Assembly: GCA_004296815.1 (NCBI GenBank)
Contig: SCVT01000149.1
Coordinates: 1-5,760, forward strand
From: Reyranella sp.
GTDB taxonomy: Bacteria; Pseudomonadota; Alphaproteobacteria; Reyranellales; Reyranellaceae
DNA: 5,760 nt
Direction: 5' to 3'
Numbering within the stretch: position 1 is the stretch's first letter; each line of letters begins with the position of its first letter. Under the pieces are notes generated by a model. That model was not told the DNA's origin. It worked only from the letters and a program-made list of their open reading frames with translations, and searched no databases. Below are positions 1-5,760 of the stretch, one piece after another. The position numbers were made by a program, and so were the translations under genes.

Positions 1-1023
1 CAGCTCATCCTCCAGCACGAAACCGGCGTCACCAAGGTCGTCGATCCGTTGGCCGGCAGCTACTACGTCGAGGCGCTGACGGCGAGCCTCGTCGCCGAGG
101 CGCGCAAGCTCATCCAGGAGGTCGAGGCGCTGGGCGGCATGACCAAGGCCGTCGAGGCCGGCATGCCCAAGATGCGCATCGAGGAAGCGGCTGCCCGCAA
201 GCAGGCGCGCATCGACCGCGGCGAGGAGATCGTGGTCGGCGTCAACAAATTCCAGCTGAAGGAAGAAGACGCGATCGACATTCGCGAGATCGACAATGAC
301 GCGGTACGCGAATCGCAGGTCGCGCGTCTCAACAAGATCCGTGCGTCGCGCGATGAGGCCAAGTGCGTCGCGGCGCTCAAGGCGCTGGGCGAGGCGGCGC
401 GCAACGGCACGGGCAACCTGCTCACGCTCGCCATCGAGGCGACCCGCGCGCGCGCCACCGTCGGCGAGATCTCGTCGGCGCTGGAAGGCGTCTATGGCCG
501 CTACCAGGCGACCGTGCGCTCTATCTCCGGCGTCTATGCCGGCGAATGGGAGGGCGACGAGGGCCTGGAGCGCATCCGCACCGACATCGCGGCCTTCGCC
601 GACGAGGAGGGCCGCCGGCCCCGTCTCATGGTCGTGAAGATGGGCCAGGACGGCCACGACCGCGGCGCCAAGGTGATCGCCACGGCCTTCGCCGACCTGG
701 GCTTCGACGTCGACATCGGGCCGCTCTTCCAGACGCCCGAGGAGGCCGCCCGCGCGGCGATCGAGAACGACGTGCACGTGATCGGCGTCTCGAGCCAGGC
801 GGCCGGCCACAAGACGCTGGTGCCGCAGCTCATCGAGGAGCTCGGCAGGCAGAACGGGTCGGAGGTTCTGGTCGTGGTGGGCGGCGTGATCCCGGCGCAG
901 GACTACGACTTCCTGAGGACTGCCGGTGTCGCGGCGATCTACGGGCCGGGCACCAACATCCCGGCGGCTGCCGCGGAGATCCTGTCGATCCTGCGCAAGC
1001 GCAACCAGAAGCGCGCGGCGTAG
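1..1023 (+). CDS. scpA: Methylmalonyl-CoA mutase, large/catalytic subunit, C-terminal part (5' truncated by window edge)
   Basis: The frame is open from base 1, giving 340 visible codons of a family usually about 710-720 residues long. The TTG at 49 is internal, because the codons before it already match the family ([18 protein letters not shown]). Numbering visible residues, the end of the substrate-binding TIM barrel and a linker run to about residue 195. A C-terminal cobalamin-binding Rossmann-like domain follows. The base-off/His-on motif DGHDRG is residues 217-222, with His219 as the expected lower cobalt ligand. The SxL position is residues 264-266 and the GG is 294-295, with 41- and 27-residue spacings that fit the family. 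The SxL reads S-S-Q, so Leu is replaced by Gln. The enzyme interconverts methylmalonyl-CoA and succinyl-CoA in the cytoplasm, feeding propionyl-CoA carbon into the TCA cycle. The downstream meaB supports the call. Ethylmalonyl-CoA and isobutyryl-CoA mutases share this domain, but the linker region reads as methylmalonyl-type. Substrate-specificity residues lie outside the window. mutB and bhbA are alternative names. Confidence 0.93.
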   Translation, partial: QLILQHETGVTKVVDPLAGSYYVEALTASLVAEARKLIQEVEALGGMTKAVEAGMPKMRIEEAAARKQARIDRGEEIVVGVNKFQLKEEDAIDIREIDNDAVRESQVARLNKIRASRDEAKCVAALKALGEAARNGTGNLLTLAIEATRARATVGEISSALEGVYGRYQATVRSISGVYAGEWEGDEGLERIRTDIAAFADEEGRRPRLMVVKMGQDGHDRGAKVIATAFADLGFDVDIGPLFQTPEEAARAAIENDVHVIGVSSQAAGHKTLVPQLIEELGRQNGSEVLVVVGGVIPAQDYDFLRTAGVAAIYGPGTNIPAAAAEILSILRKRNQKRAA

Positions 1024-1035
1024 CGGCTAGCGCCG
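1016..1035. terminator. Imperfect hairpin spanning both convergent stop codons (possible bidirectional terminator)
   Basis: CGGCGTAG at 1016-1023 pairs with CTA at 1027-1029 and CGCCG at 1031-1035. This gives an 8-bp stem with one bulged G (1030) and a 3-nt loop (CGG, 1024-1026). The stem contains the TAG stop of the mutase and the TAG stop of the opposite-strand DUF3108 gene, paired with each other. No U-tract follows on either strand, so it is not a canonical intrinsic terminator. It may act as an RNA 3' end or as part of a Rho-dependent end, or it may be chance in GC-rich DNA. Confidence 0.3.
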
Positions 1036-1848
1036 GAGAGCCTGGCTTTCCTCGGGCGTGAGTGGGCGTTCCTTGAAAGACAGGATCTTGCCGCGGATGG
1101 TGCCGAAGCCGGTCTGCGCCTCGAGCTTTGCGGGATAGCGGATGTTCGTCTCGTCGAGCCGCGCTAGCCAGACGCGCATCGGCCGTTCGCGCTCGGTCTC
1201 GGCTTCCTTCGGCGCATCTTGGAACTCGCCCGCGACCCTCTTGGTGAAGATCTCGCAGATGAGCAGGTCACCCCGAGCACCCGGAACGCCAGCCGTTGCT
1301 GCCGGTTCCGTGCCGACCTTCTTGATGATGATATCGATACGACGCTTGCCGTCGTTGCTCTGAACGGTCCTGTCGCAGGCACCGTCGCCCGCGAAGCCGA
1401 CGCTCAACCCCGCCGACAGCGGATCGAGCGAGCCACGCCGCTGTTCCTCTGTGATGACGTGCTGGGACGGCGGCTTCCATTCCGGATTGTGCGTCTCCGA
1501 CATGACGCCGCCGGAGTACTGCGCGATCCATGTGCGCGGCTTGTCCCCGACGATGATCGAGAGCGAGCCGGCCGCCGGCTGGACGCCTTGCGCCGTGAAA
1601 CCACCCCAGGCCCGGTTGCGACCCTCGTAGTGCATGGTAATCGCCCGCAGCACGCCTTCCTTGAAGGTCCTGGTCTCGATGTCGTAGTTCGGGCCATTGA
1701 AGCGGGCGGTGAGGTCGATGCGGAAGCCCGAAAAGCCCGCGAAGGTGATCTCGTAGGCGATGTCGACCTGGCGCGGCGCCTGCGCCGAGGCCGCCGCCGG
1801 GACGCTCACGCTCAAGGCAAACGCTGCTAAGGCCCTACGAAATCTCAT
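1027..1848 (-). CDS. Exported DUF3108-type protein of unknown function
   Basis: The product is 273 residues. The N-terminus is a textbook Sec signal: a basic start (MRFRR), a hydrophobic core to about residue 16, and an ASA|Q cleavage site after Ala22. The mature protein should be periplasmic or envelope-associated, with no further membrane segment. The body resembles DUF3108 (PF11306): an early YEITFAGFSGFRIDL strand, a central SLDPLSAGL segment like the family's DPLSA motif, and a late strand pair ending in YPAKLEAQTGFGTIRG. Two cysteines, in GDGACDR and LLICEIF, could form a disulfide after export. The start at 1848 is supported by AAAGGG 5 nt upstream and by the position of the signal peptide. 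The gene is convergent with the mutase (3-bp gap) and divergent from the ABC exporter. Members of this family have no firmly assigned biochemical role that I know of. I infer only an envelope location. Family assignment is from remembered motifs, not a search. Confidence 0.85.
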   Translation of the reverse strand: MRFRRALAAFALSVSVPAAASAQAPRQVDIAYEITFAGFSGFRIDLTARFNGPNYDIETRTFKEGVLRAITMHYEGRNRAWGGFTAQGVQPAAGSLSIIVGDKPRTWIAQYSGGVMSETHNPEWKPPSQHVITEEQRRGSLDPLSAGLSVGFAGDGACDRTVQSNDGKRRIDIIIKKVGTEPAATAGVPGARGDLLICEIFTKRVAGEFQDAPKEAETERERPMRVWLARLDETNIRYPAKLEAQTGFGTIRGKILSFKERPLTPEESQALRR

Positions 1849-1868
1849 GAAATCCCTTTCGGAAGGGG
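1849..1868 (-). promoter_or_regulatory. RBS of the DUF3108 gene inside a small hairpin
   Basis: Read on the minus strand, AAAGGG (1859-1854) lies 5 nt before the ATG and is a good Shine-Dalgarno. The same bases can pair with CCCTT upstream of them (1867-1863) around a CCGA loop, making a 5-bp stem. In RNA this could partly hide the ribosome binding site. The SD role is well supported; the regulatory effect of the hairpin is inference only. Confidence 0.5.
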
Positions 1869-1914
1869 CTTACCTCGGGCACCCCGGCACGATAGAAGGC
1901 CGACGCTCCCTGCG

Positions 1915-1929
1915 CCACAGTACTTGTGG
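1915..1929. promoter_or_regulatory. Small dyad CCACA-N5-TGTGG in the divergent intergenic region (candidate operator)
   Basis: A perfect 5-bp inverted repeat flanks a 5-bp centre, and the centre overlaps the palindrome AGTACT (1919-1924). It sits in the 104-bp gap between the divergent DUF3108 and ABC exporter genes, 24 bp before the chosen exporter start, where an operator could affect either gene. No regulator gene is adjacent and no convincing -35/-10 pair is visible on either strand. A dyad this short can arise by chance. Confidence 0.2.
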
Positions 1930-1936
1930 ACTCATT

Positions 1937-1955
1937 AAGGCATTTTTCGTTCATG
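1937..1955 (+). promoter_or_regulatory. Ribosome binding site and start choice for the ABC exporter
   Basis: AAGG at 1937-1940 precedes the ATG at 1953 with a rather long 12-nt spacing. The alternative in-frame GTG at 1926 would add nine residues but has no purine-rich Shine-Dalgarno upstream and would run translation through the candidate dyad. The ATG start also gives a length close to that of known Atm1 exporters (about 600-620 residues), so it is preferred, though not certain. Confidence 0.5.
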
Positions 1956-3821
1956 TCGCCGCCCGGCACCGACCGCCCTCCCGCGATAGATCGCAAGCGC
2001 ACCTGGGGCGTGATCGGCATCCTGGTGCGCCATTTGTGGCCAAAAGGCGAAACCAACCTGCGCCTGCGGGTCGTCGTCGCCATGGTGTTGCTTGTCGCCG
2101 CCAAGGTCACGAACGTCTACGTGCCGCTGCTCTACAAGGACGCGGTCGACTCGCTGAGCTCCACGGCTGCCCAGGCGGTGGCTGTGCCGATCGTGCTGAT
2201 CCTGGCCTATGGCGCGGCCCGTATCCTCGCCCAGGCCTTCGGCGAGGTCCGCGACGCGATCTTCGCGCCGGTGTCGCAGCGGGCGATCCGCAACCTCGCG
2301 CTGGAGGTCTTCGACCATCTCCATGCGCTCGCGCTGCGCTTCCACCTGGAACGGCAGACCGGCGGCCTCAGCCGGGTCATCGAACGCGGTACGCAGGGCA
2401 TGGAGTTCCTGATCCGGTTCACGACTTTCAACATCCTGCCGACGCTGTTCGAGATCGCGCTGGTGGGCGCGATCCTGTGGAACCTCTACGACTGGCGTTT
2501 CTCGGTCGTCACGATGGCGGTCATCGCGGGCTACATCGTGTTCTCCATCGTGCTTTCGGAGTGGCGCATCAAGTTCGTGCGCCGCATGAACGACGCCGAC
2601 ACCGAGGCCAATGCCAAGGCGATCGACAGCCTGCTGAACTACGAGACAGTGAAGTATTTCGGCAACGAGACCCACGAGGCGCGGCGTTTCGACGTCGGGC
2701 GCCGCCGCTACGAGACAGCCGCGATCCGGTCGAGCCGGACGTTGTCGCTGCTCAACATCGGGCAGGGCGCGATCATCTCGGTGGGCCTCGTCGCTGTGAT
2801 GGCGATGGCCGGGCAGGGCGTCGTCGCCGGCACCATGACGATCGGCGACTTCGTCGCGGTCAACGCCTTCCTGATCCAGCTCTACATGCCGCTCAATCTG
2901 CTGGGCTTCGCCTATCGCGAGATCCGGAACTCGCTGGTGAACATGGAGAAGATGTTCGGGCTCCTGGAGGTGCAGACCGAGATCTCCGACAGGCCCGGAG
3001 CGCCGCCGCTCGCGGTCGCAGGCGGCGAGATCGTGTTCGATCATGTCGATTTTCACTATGAGCCGGCGCGGCCGATCCTGCACGACGTGAGCTTCACGGT
3101 TCCGTCGGGCAAGACGGTGGCGATCGTCGGCTCCAGTGGCGCGGGCAAGTCGACCGTGTCGCGTATCCTGTTCCGCTTCTACGACGTCGCCGGCGGCAGC
3201 GTGCGGATCGACGGCCAGGACATTCGCGGCGTGCAACAGAAGAGCCTGCGCGCGGCGATCGGCGTGGTCCCGCAGGATACGGTGTTGTTCAACGACACCA
3301 TCTACTACAACATCGCCTACGGCCGGCCGGAGGCGACGCGCGAGGAGGTGGAGCACGCGGCCCGGCTGGCGCGTATCCACGACTTCATCGTAGCCCTGCC
3401 GCAGGGCTACGAGGCCACCGTCGGCGAGCGCGGCCTGAAGCTTTCCGGCGGCGAGAAGCAGCGCGTGGCCATCGCGCGCACCATCCTCAAGAATCCGCAG
3501 ATCCTGCTGTTCGACGAGGCGACCAGCGCGCTCGACACGCGCACCGAGCAGGAGATCCAGCGCTCGCTCGAGGAGGTGAGCCGGGGCAGGACGACCGTCG
3601 TCATCGCCCACCGGCTCTCGACCATCATCAATTCCGACGAGATCGTCGTGCTCGATCGCGGCCGTGTCGCCGAGCGCGGCCGCCATGGCGAGCTCCTGGC
3701 ACGCGGCGGGCTCTATGCTGACATGTGGCGTCGCCAGCAGGAAGCGGCCGCCGAGGCCGAACGGCACGTCGAGGAGCCGCCGTCGCTGCGCTCGGAAGGA
3801 CATCTTCGTGTCGCAGACTAG
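1953..3821 (+). CDS. atm1: Atm1-type ABC half-transporter (permease fused to ATPase), glutathione-conjugate/heavy-metal exporter family
   Basis: The product is 622 residues and complete. An N-terminal membrane domain has six likely helices (about 38-60, 75-98, 155-177, 182-202, 267-288, 296-318), followed by a nucleotide-binding domain from about residue 358. ATPase motifs are intact: Walker A GSSGAGKS (393-400, Lys399), Q-loop Gln441, signature LSGGE (497-501), Walker B ILLFDEA with catalytic Glu522, and H-loop His553. The membrane domain carries the Atm1 hallmark SLLNYETVKYFG. It also keeps residues matching the glutathione-site Arg206, Asn269, Gln272, Gly319 and Arg323 of Novosphingobium Atm1 (here Arg205, Asn268, Gln271, Gly318, Arg322, aligned from memory). 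It should work as an inner-membrane homodimer exporting glutathione-bound or glutathione-derived species, relevant to metal detoxification or Fe-S/redox balance. The exact substrate is inferred from family. It is the first gene of a tight cluster with the MFS gene and meaB. The GTG at 1926 is an alternative start. Confidence 0.92.
   Translation: MSPPGTDRPPAIDRKRTWGVIGILVRHLWPKGETNLRLRVVVAMVLLVAAKVTNVYVPLLYKDAVDSLSSTAAQAVAVPIVLILAYGAARILAQAFGEVRDAIFAPVSQRAIRNLALEVFDHLHALALRFHLERQTGGLSRVIERGTQGMEFLIRFTTFNILPTLFEIALVGAILWNLYDWRFSVVTMAVIAGYIVFSIVLSEWRIKFVRRMNDADTEANAKAIDSLLNYETVKYFGNETHEARRFDVGRRRYETAAIRSSRTLSLLNIGQGAIISVGLVAVMAMAGQGVVAGTMTIGDFVAVNAFLIQLYMPLNLLGFAYREIRNSLVNMEKMFGLLEVQTEISDRPGAPPLAVAGGEIVFDHVDFHYEPARPILHDVSFTVPSGKTVAIVGSSGAGKSTVSRILFRFYDVAGGSVRIDGQDIRGVQQKSLRAAIGVVPQDTVLFNDTIYYNIAYGRPEATREEVEHAARLARIHDFIVALPQGYEATVGERGLKLSGGEKQRVAIARTILKNPQILLFDEATSALDTRTEQEIQRSLEEVSRGRTTVVIAHRLSTIINSDEIVVLDRGRVAERGRHGELLARGGLYADMWRRQQEAAAEAERHVEEPPSLRSEGHLRVAD
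3794..3800 (+). promoter_or_regulatory. Strong Shine-Dalgarno for the MFS gene, inside the ABC gene end
   Basis: GGAAGGA lies 7 nt before the GTG at 3808 and inside the last codons of the ABC exporter. It decides the MFS start: the longer open frame back to 3664 would add about 48 arginine-rich residues unlike any transporter N-terminus. The arrangement suggests translation coupled to the exporter. Confidence 0.75.
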
Positions 3822-4962
3822 CGTCGCCGTCGGTCCCTGGCGCTCGCTGCTCCCCGTTTTCGCTGCCTGCGCCGCCATTGGCTTGCAGGCCGGCGTCGCG
3901 CTGCCGCTCATCCCGCTCGCGCTGGAGAAGCAGGGCGTCCATAAGCTCACCATCGGCATCATCACAGCCGCCTGGGCGGTCGGGATGCTGGCGACGGCAC
4001 CATACATCCCGCGGCTCGCCGCGCGGCTGGGCGCTGTGCCGTTCATCCTGGCATCCGTCGTCGCGGGATCGGCGATCACCGTCGCATACACACTGACTGA
4101 CAGCCCCGCCGTCTGGTTCGTCCTGACGCTGCTGCACGGCGCCGTCGGCGGCGTGCCCTGGGTGGTGAGCGAGATCTGGATGAACGTCGTCGTCGAGGAG
4201 AAGCGCCGCGGCCGGGTGATGGGCGTCTACGCCACCATGGTCGCGTTGGGGATGGCGCTGGGGCCGCTCGTGCTGCAGGTGGTCGGCGTCTACGGGCCGT
4301 TGCCGTTCGTCACCTGCGCGGCGCTGGCGCTGTGTGTCGCGCTGCCGCTGCTGCCCTACTGGAAGACCGCGCCGGCGATCGAGCATGCCGAGGACAGCGG
4401 CTACATCGCGGTCGTCACCATGGCGCCGCTGGCGATGCTCGCGGCCTTTGCCTGCGGTCTCGGCGAGCAGGTCGCCTTCAGCTTCCTGCCGGTCTACGCG
4501 GTGGGCGCGGGCGTCTCGCCGGAAACGGGAGCGCTCTGGCTGTCGGCCTTCGTCGCCGGCAACGTCATCCTGCAATGGCCGATCGGCTGGGCGGCCGACC
4601 ACGCCGACCGCCGCCTCGTCCTCGCCGGGTGCGCGCTGGCGAGTGCCATCCTTGTGCTGCTGCTGCCGGCCGTCCCGGCGCAGTCGCCGGCGATCATCGG
4701 CGTGATCATGGTGTGGGGCGGCATCTCCTTCGCGATCTATCCGGTGGGCCTGGCGTTGCTCGGGCAGCGCTTCAGCGGCGGCGACATCGCCCGCGCCAAC
4801 ACCGCCTTCAGCATGATCTACATCGTGGGCGGGCTGGTCGGCCGGCCGATGGCGGGCGCGGCGATGGATGCGGTGGGCGATCCCGGGCTCGGCTGGACCC
4901 TGGCCTTCTTCTATGGCGTCGCGACTGTGGGCGCCTTGCTGGCATTGCGCCGCCGCGGCTGA
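3808..4962 (+). CDS. Major facilitator superfamily transporter, YcaD-like, substrate unknown
   Basis: The product is 384 residues with about 12 predicted membrane helices (near 13-35, 46-66, 73-95, 100-122, 137-160, 163-183, 203-232, 241-262, 267-288, 292-317, 327-352, 359-380), a normal small MFS size. The loop after helix 4 has [19 protein letters not shown] leading into [15 protein letters not shown]. That pattern recalls the YcaD/UMF2-like group. A motif-A-like loop, [10 protein letters not shown], follows helix 8. It should be an inner-membrane secondary transporter, probably an exporter. No substrate can be read from the sequence. The start is the GTG at 3808, chosen for its strong Shine-Dalgarno and because it directly precedes the first helix. 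It overlaps the ABC exporter by 14 bp and ends in tandem stops (TGA TAA, 4960-4965). Co-transcription with the exporter is very likely, so a related efflux role is plausible but inferred. Confidence 0.87.
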   Translation: MSQTSVAVGPWRSLLPVFAACAAIGLQAGVALPLIPLALEKQGVHKLTIGIITAAWAVGMLATAPYIPRLAARLGAVPFILASVVAGSAITVAYTLTDSPAVWFVLTLLHGAVGGVPWVVSEIWMNVVVEEKRRGRVMGVYATMVALGMALGPLVLQVVGVYGPLPFVTCAALALCVALPLLPYWKTAPAIEHAEDSGYIAVVTMAPLAMLAAFACGLGEQVAFSFLPVYAVGAGVSPETGALWLSAFVAGNVILQWPIGWAADHADRRLVLAGCALASAILVLLLPAVPAQSPAIIGVIMVWGGISFAIYPVGLALLGQRFSGGDIARANTAFSMIYIVGGLVGRPMAGAAMDAVGDPGLGWTLAFFYGVATVGALLALRRRG

Positions 4963-4971
4963 TAAGTCTCG

Positions 4972-4987
4972 ATGCGATGAGCGATGC
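4972..4987 (+). promoter_or_regulatory. meaB translation start region with out-of-frame ATGs and a tandem heptamer
   Basis: The meaB ATG at 4977 has no clear Shine-Dalgarno; only a weak TAAG occurs upstream, at 4963-4966. An out-of-frame ATG at 4972 opens a two-codon frame, ATG CGA TGA, whose stop overlaps the meaB ATG. Near-identical heptamers GCGATGA and GCGATGC (4974-4987) straddle the start. The gap from the MFS stop is 14 bp. Initiation may depend on coupling or re-initiation from the upstream gene, which is inference. Confidence 0.35.
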
Positions 4988-5760
4988 CCTGCTCAAGCCC
5001 CTGCTGGCCGGCGATCGACGCGCCCTGGCGCAGGCCATCACCCTGATCGAATCGACGCGCAGCGATCATCGCGAGCGGGCCGATGCGCTCCTCGCTTCGG
5101 TGCTCCCGCACACCGGCAAGTCGGTGCGGCTCGGCATCACCGGCGTGCCGGGTGTCGGCAAGTCGACGCTGATCGAGCGGTTCGGGCTCTCACTGATCGA
5201 GAACGGCCGGTCGCTCGCCGTGCTGGCGATCGACCCGTCCTCGAAGCGTGGCGGCGGTTCGATCCTGGGCGACAAGACGCGCATGGAGGAGCTGTCGCGC
5301 CGGCATGCCGCCTTCATCCGCCCGTCGCCCGCCGGCGCGACCCTGGGCGGCGTGGCACGGCGTACCCGCGAGGCGATGCTGCTCGTCGAGGCGGCGGGCT
5401 TCGACACGGTGCTGGTCGAGACGGTGGGCGTCGGCCAGTCCGAGACGGCGGTGTCCGACATGGTCGACATGTTCATCGTGCTGCTGCTGCCCGCTGGCGG
5501 CGACGACCTGCAAGGCATCAAGCGCGGCGTTATCGAGCTCGCCGACCTGATCGTGGTCAACAAGGCCGACGGCGACCTCAAGGCGGCCGCCAAGCGTTCG
5601 GCCTCCGACTATCAGCACGCGCTGCGCATGTTGCGCTCGCCGACCGCCGGCTGGACGCCCGAGGTGGCCACCTGCTCGGCGCAGACCGGCGAGGGCGTGG
5701 TCGAGATCTGGGACGTGGTCGAGCGCTTCAACAAGGCGGTCGGCGAGAAGGGCATCGCCC
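4977..5760 (+). CDS. meaB: MeaB/ArgK-family GTPase, methylmalonyl-CoA mutase chaperone (3' truncated by window edge)
   Basis: 261 codons are visible of a family usually about 320-330 residues long. What is missing is the C-terminal segment, which forms a dimerisation arm in known MeaB structures. Motifs in order: a short helical N-terminus ([18 protein letters not shown]); Walker A GVPGVGKS (56-63, Lys62); AIDPSS with Asp86; a [13 protein letters not shown] segment (91-103); ETVGVGQSE (148-156, G3-like); [13 protein letters not shown] (172-184); NKAD (195-198, guanine specificity); SAQTGEG (234-240). This is the SIMIBI-class MeaB/MMAA/ArgK pattern. MeaB binds methylmalonyl-CoA mutase and uses GTP to gate adenosylcobalamin loading and to limit inactivation of the enzyme. 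The mutase gene in the same window supports this over the old ArgK (arginine/ornithine transport kinase) label. It is the third gene of the co-directional cluster after the ABC and MFS transporters. Confidence 0.94.
   Translation, partial: MSDALLKPLLAGDRRALAQAITLIESTRSDHRERADALLASVLPHTGKSVRLGITGVPGVGKSTLIERFGLSLIENGRSLAVLAIDPSSKRGGGSILGDKTRMEELSRRHAAFIRPSPAGATLGGVARRTREAMLLVEAAGFDTVLVETVGVGQSETAVSDMVDMFIVLLLPAGGDDLQGIKRGVIELADLIVVNKADGDLKAAAKRSASDYQHALRMLRSPTAGWTPEVATCSAQTGEGVVEIWDVVERFNKAVGEKGIA

Noticed and set aside
49..51. TTG at 49 as a true start of the mutase
   Set aside because: The reading frame continues to base 1 with residues conserved in the family, so the gene simply runs off the left edge.
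1219..1830. 203-codon open frame on the plus strand opposite the DUF3108 gene
   Set aside because: It has arginine-rich, domain-free composition, while the minus strand has a signal peptide, an RBS and a family-like body.
1849..1952. Sigma-70-type promoters in the divergent region (for example TATCGT on the minus strand, TTGTGG on the plus strand)
   Set aside because: Neither box has a matching partner at a usable spacing, so no promoter is called.
1760..3061. 433-codon plus-strand frame overlapping the start of the ABC exporter
   Set aside because: It is out of frame with the exporter and rich in Arg, Pro and Gly with no motif. It arises from lack of stops in GC-rich DNA.
3664..3807. N-terminal extension of the MFS gene back to 3664
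   Set aside because: The extra 48 residues are arginine-rich and non-hydrophobic and overlap the ABC gene by over 150 bp. The GTG at 3808 has a strong Shine-Dalgarno and leads straight into helix 1.
1935..4091. 718-codon open frame on the minus strand opposite the ABC exporter
   Set aside because: It is antisense to a gene with intact ABC motifs. Its translation is a low-complexity run rich in His, Arg, Asp and Ala with no recognisable domain, as expected for an antisense frame of a GC-rich gene.
3628..4602. 324-codon minus-strand frame opposite the MFS gene
   Set aside because: It is dominated by Arg, Asp, Gln and His with no domain, and the plus strand encodes a clear 12-helix transporter.
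5066..5618. Minus-strand frames of 142 and 175 codons opposite meaB
   Set aside because: They are antisense to a gene with complete G-protein motifs and show serine/alanine/arginine-rich composition with no domain.

Overview
The window is GC-rich throughout (roughly two thirds G+C by eye) and almost fully coding. Gene content and sequence resemblance point to an alphaproteobacterium, perhaps Rhodospirillales-like, but the lineage cannot be fixed from this window. The ABC exporter closely resembles the structurally studied Atm1-type exporter of Novosphingobium. The methylmalonyl-CoA mutase and its G-protein chaperone MeaB match the usual bacterial forms.

Layout. (1) 1-1023 (+) is the C-terminal half of adenosylcobalamin-dependent methylmalonyl-CoA mutase, cut by the left edge. 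(2) 1027-1848 (-) is an exported DUF3108-type protein, convergent with the mutase. The two stop codons are 3 bp apart and lie inside one imperfect inverted repeat. (3) 1849-1952 is a short divergent intergenic region and the only sizeable non-coding stretch. It holds a hairpin over the DUF3108 ribosome binding site and a small dyad that might be an operator. No promoter can be called in it. (4) 1953-3821 (+), 3808-4962 (+) and 4977-5760 (+, cut by the right edge) form a tight co-directional cluster: an Atm1-type ABC half-transporter, an MFS transporter overlapping it by 14 bp, and meaB starting 14 bp after the MFS stop.

How the genes fit together. Methylmalonyl-CoA mutase interconverts (R)-methylmalonyl-CoA and succinyl-CoA in propionyl-CoA assimilation. 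MeaB is the P-loop GTPase that gates cofactor loading and protects the mutase. Here they share a locus but are separated by about 4 kb holding three genes with no known role in that pathway. Atm1 exporters move glutathione-linked compounds out of the cytoplasm. The MFS substrate and the DUF3108 role are unknown.

I see no RNA gene, mobile element, CRISPR array, frameshift or clear sign of transfer. I found no convincing undescribed system. The items most worth checking are the gene order, a Leu-to-Gln change in the mutase cobalamin-binding SxL motif, and the shared hairpin at the convergent gene ends.
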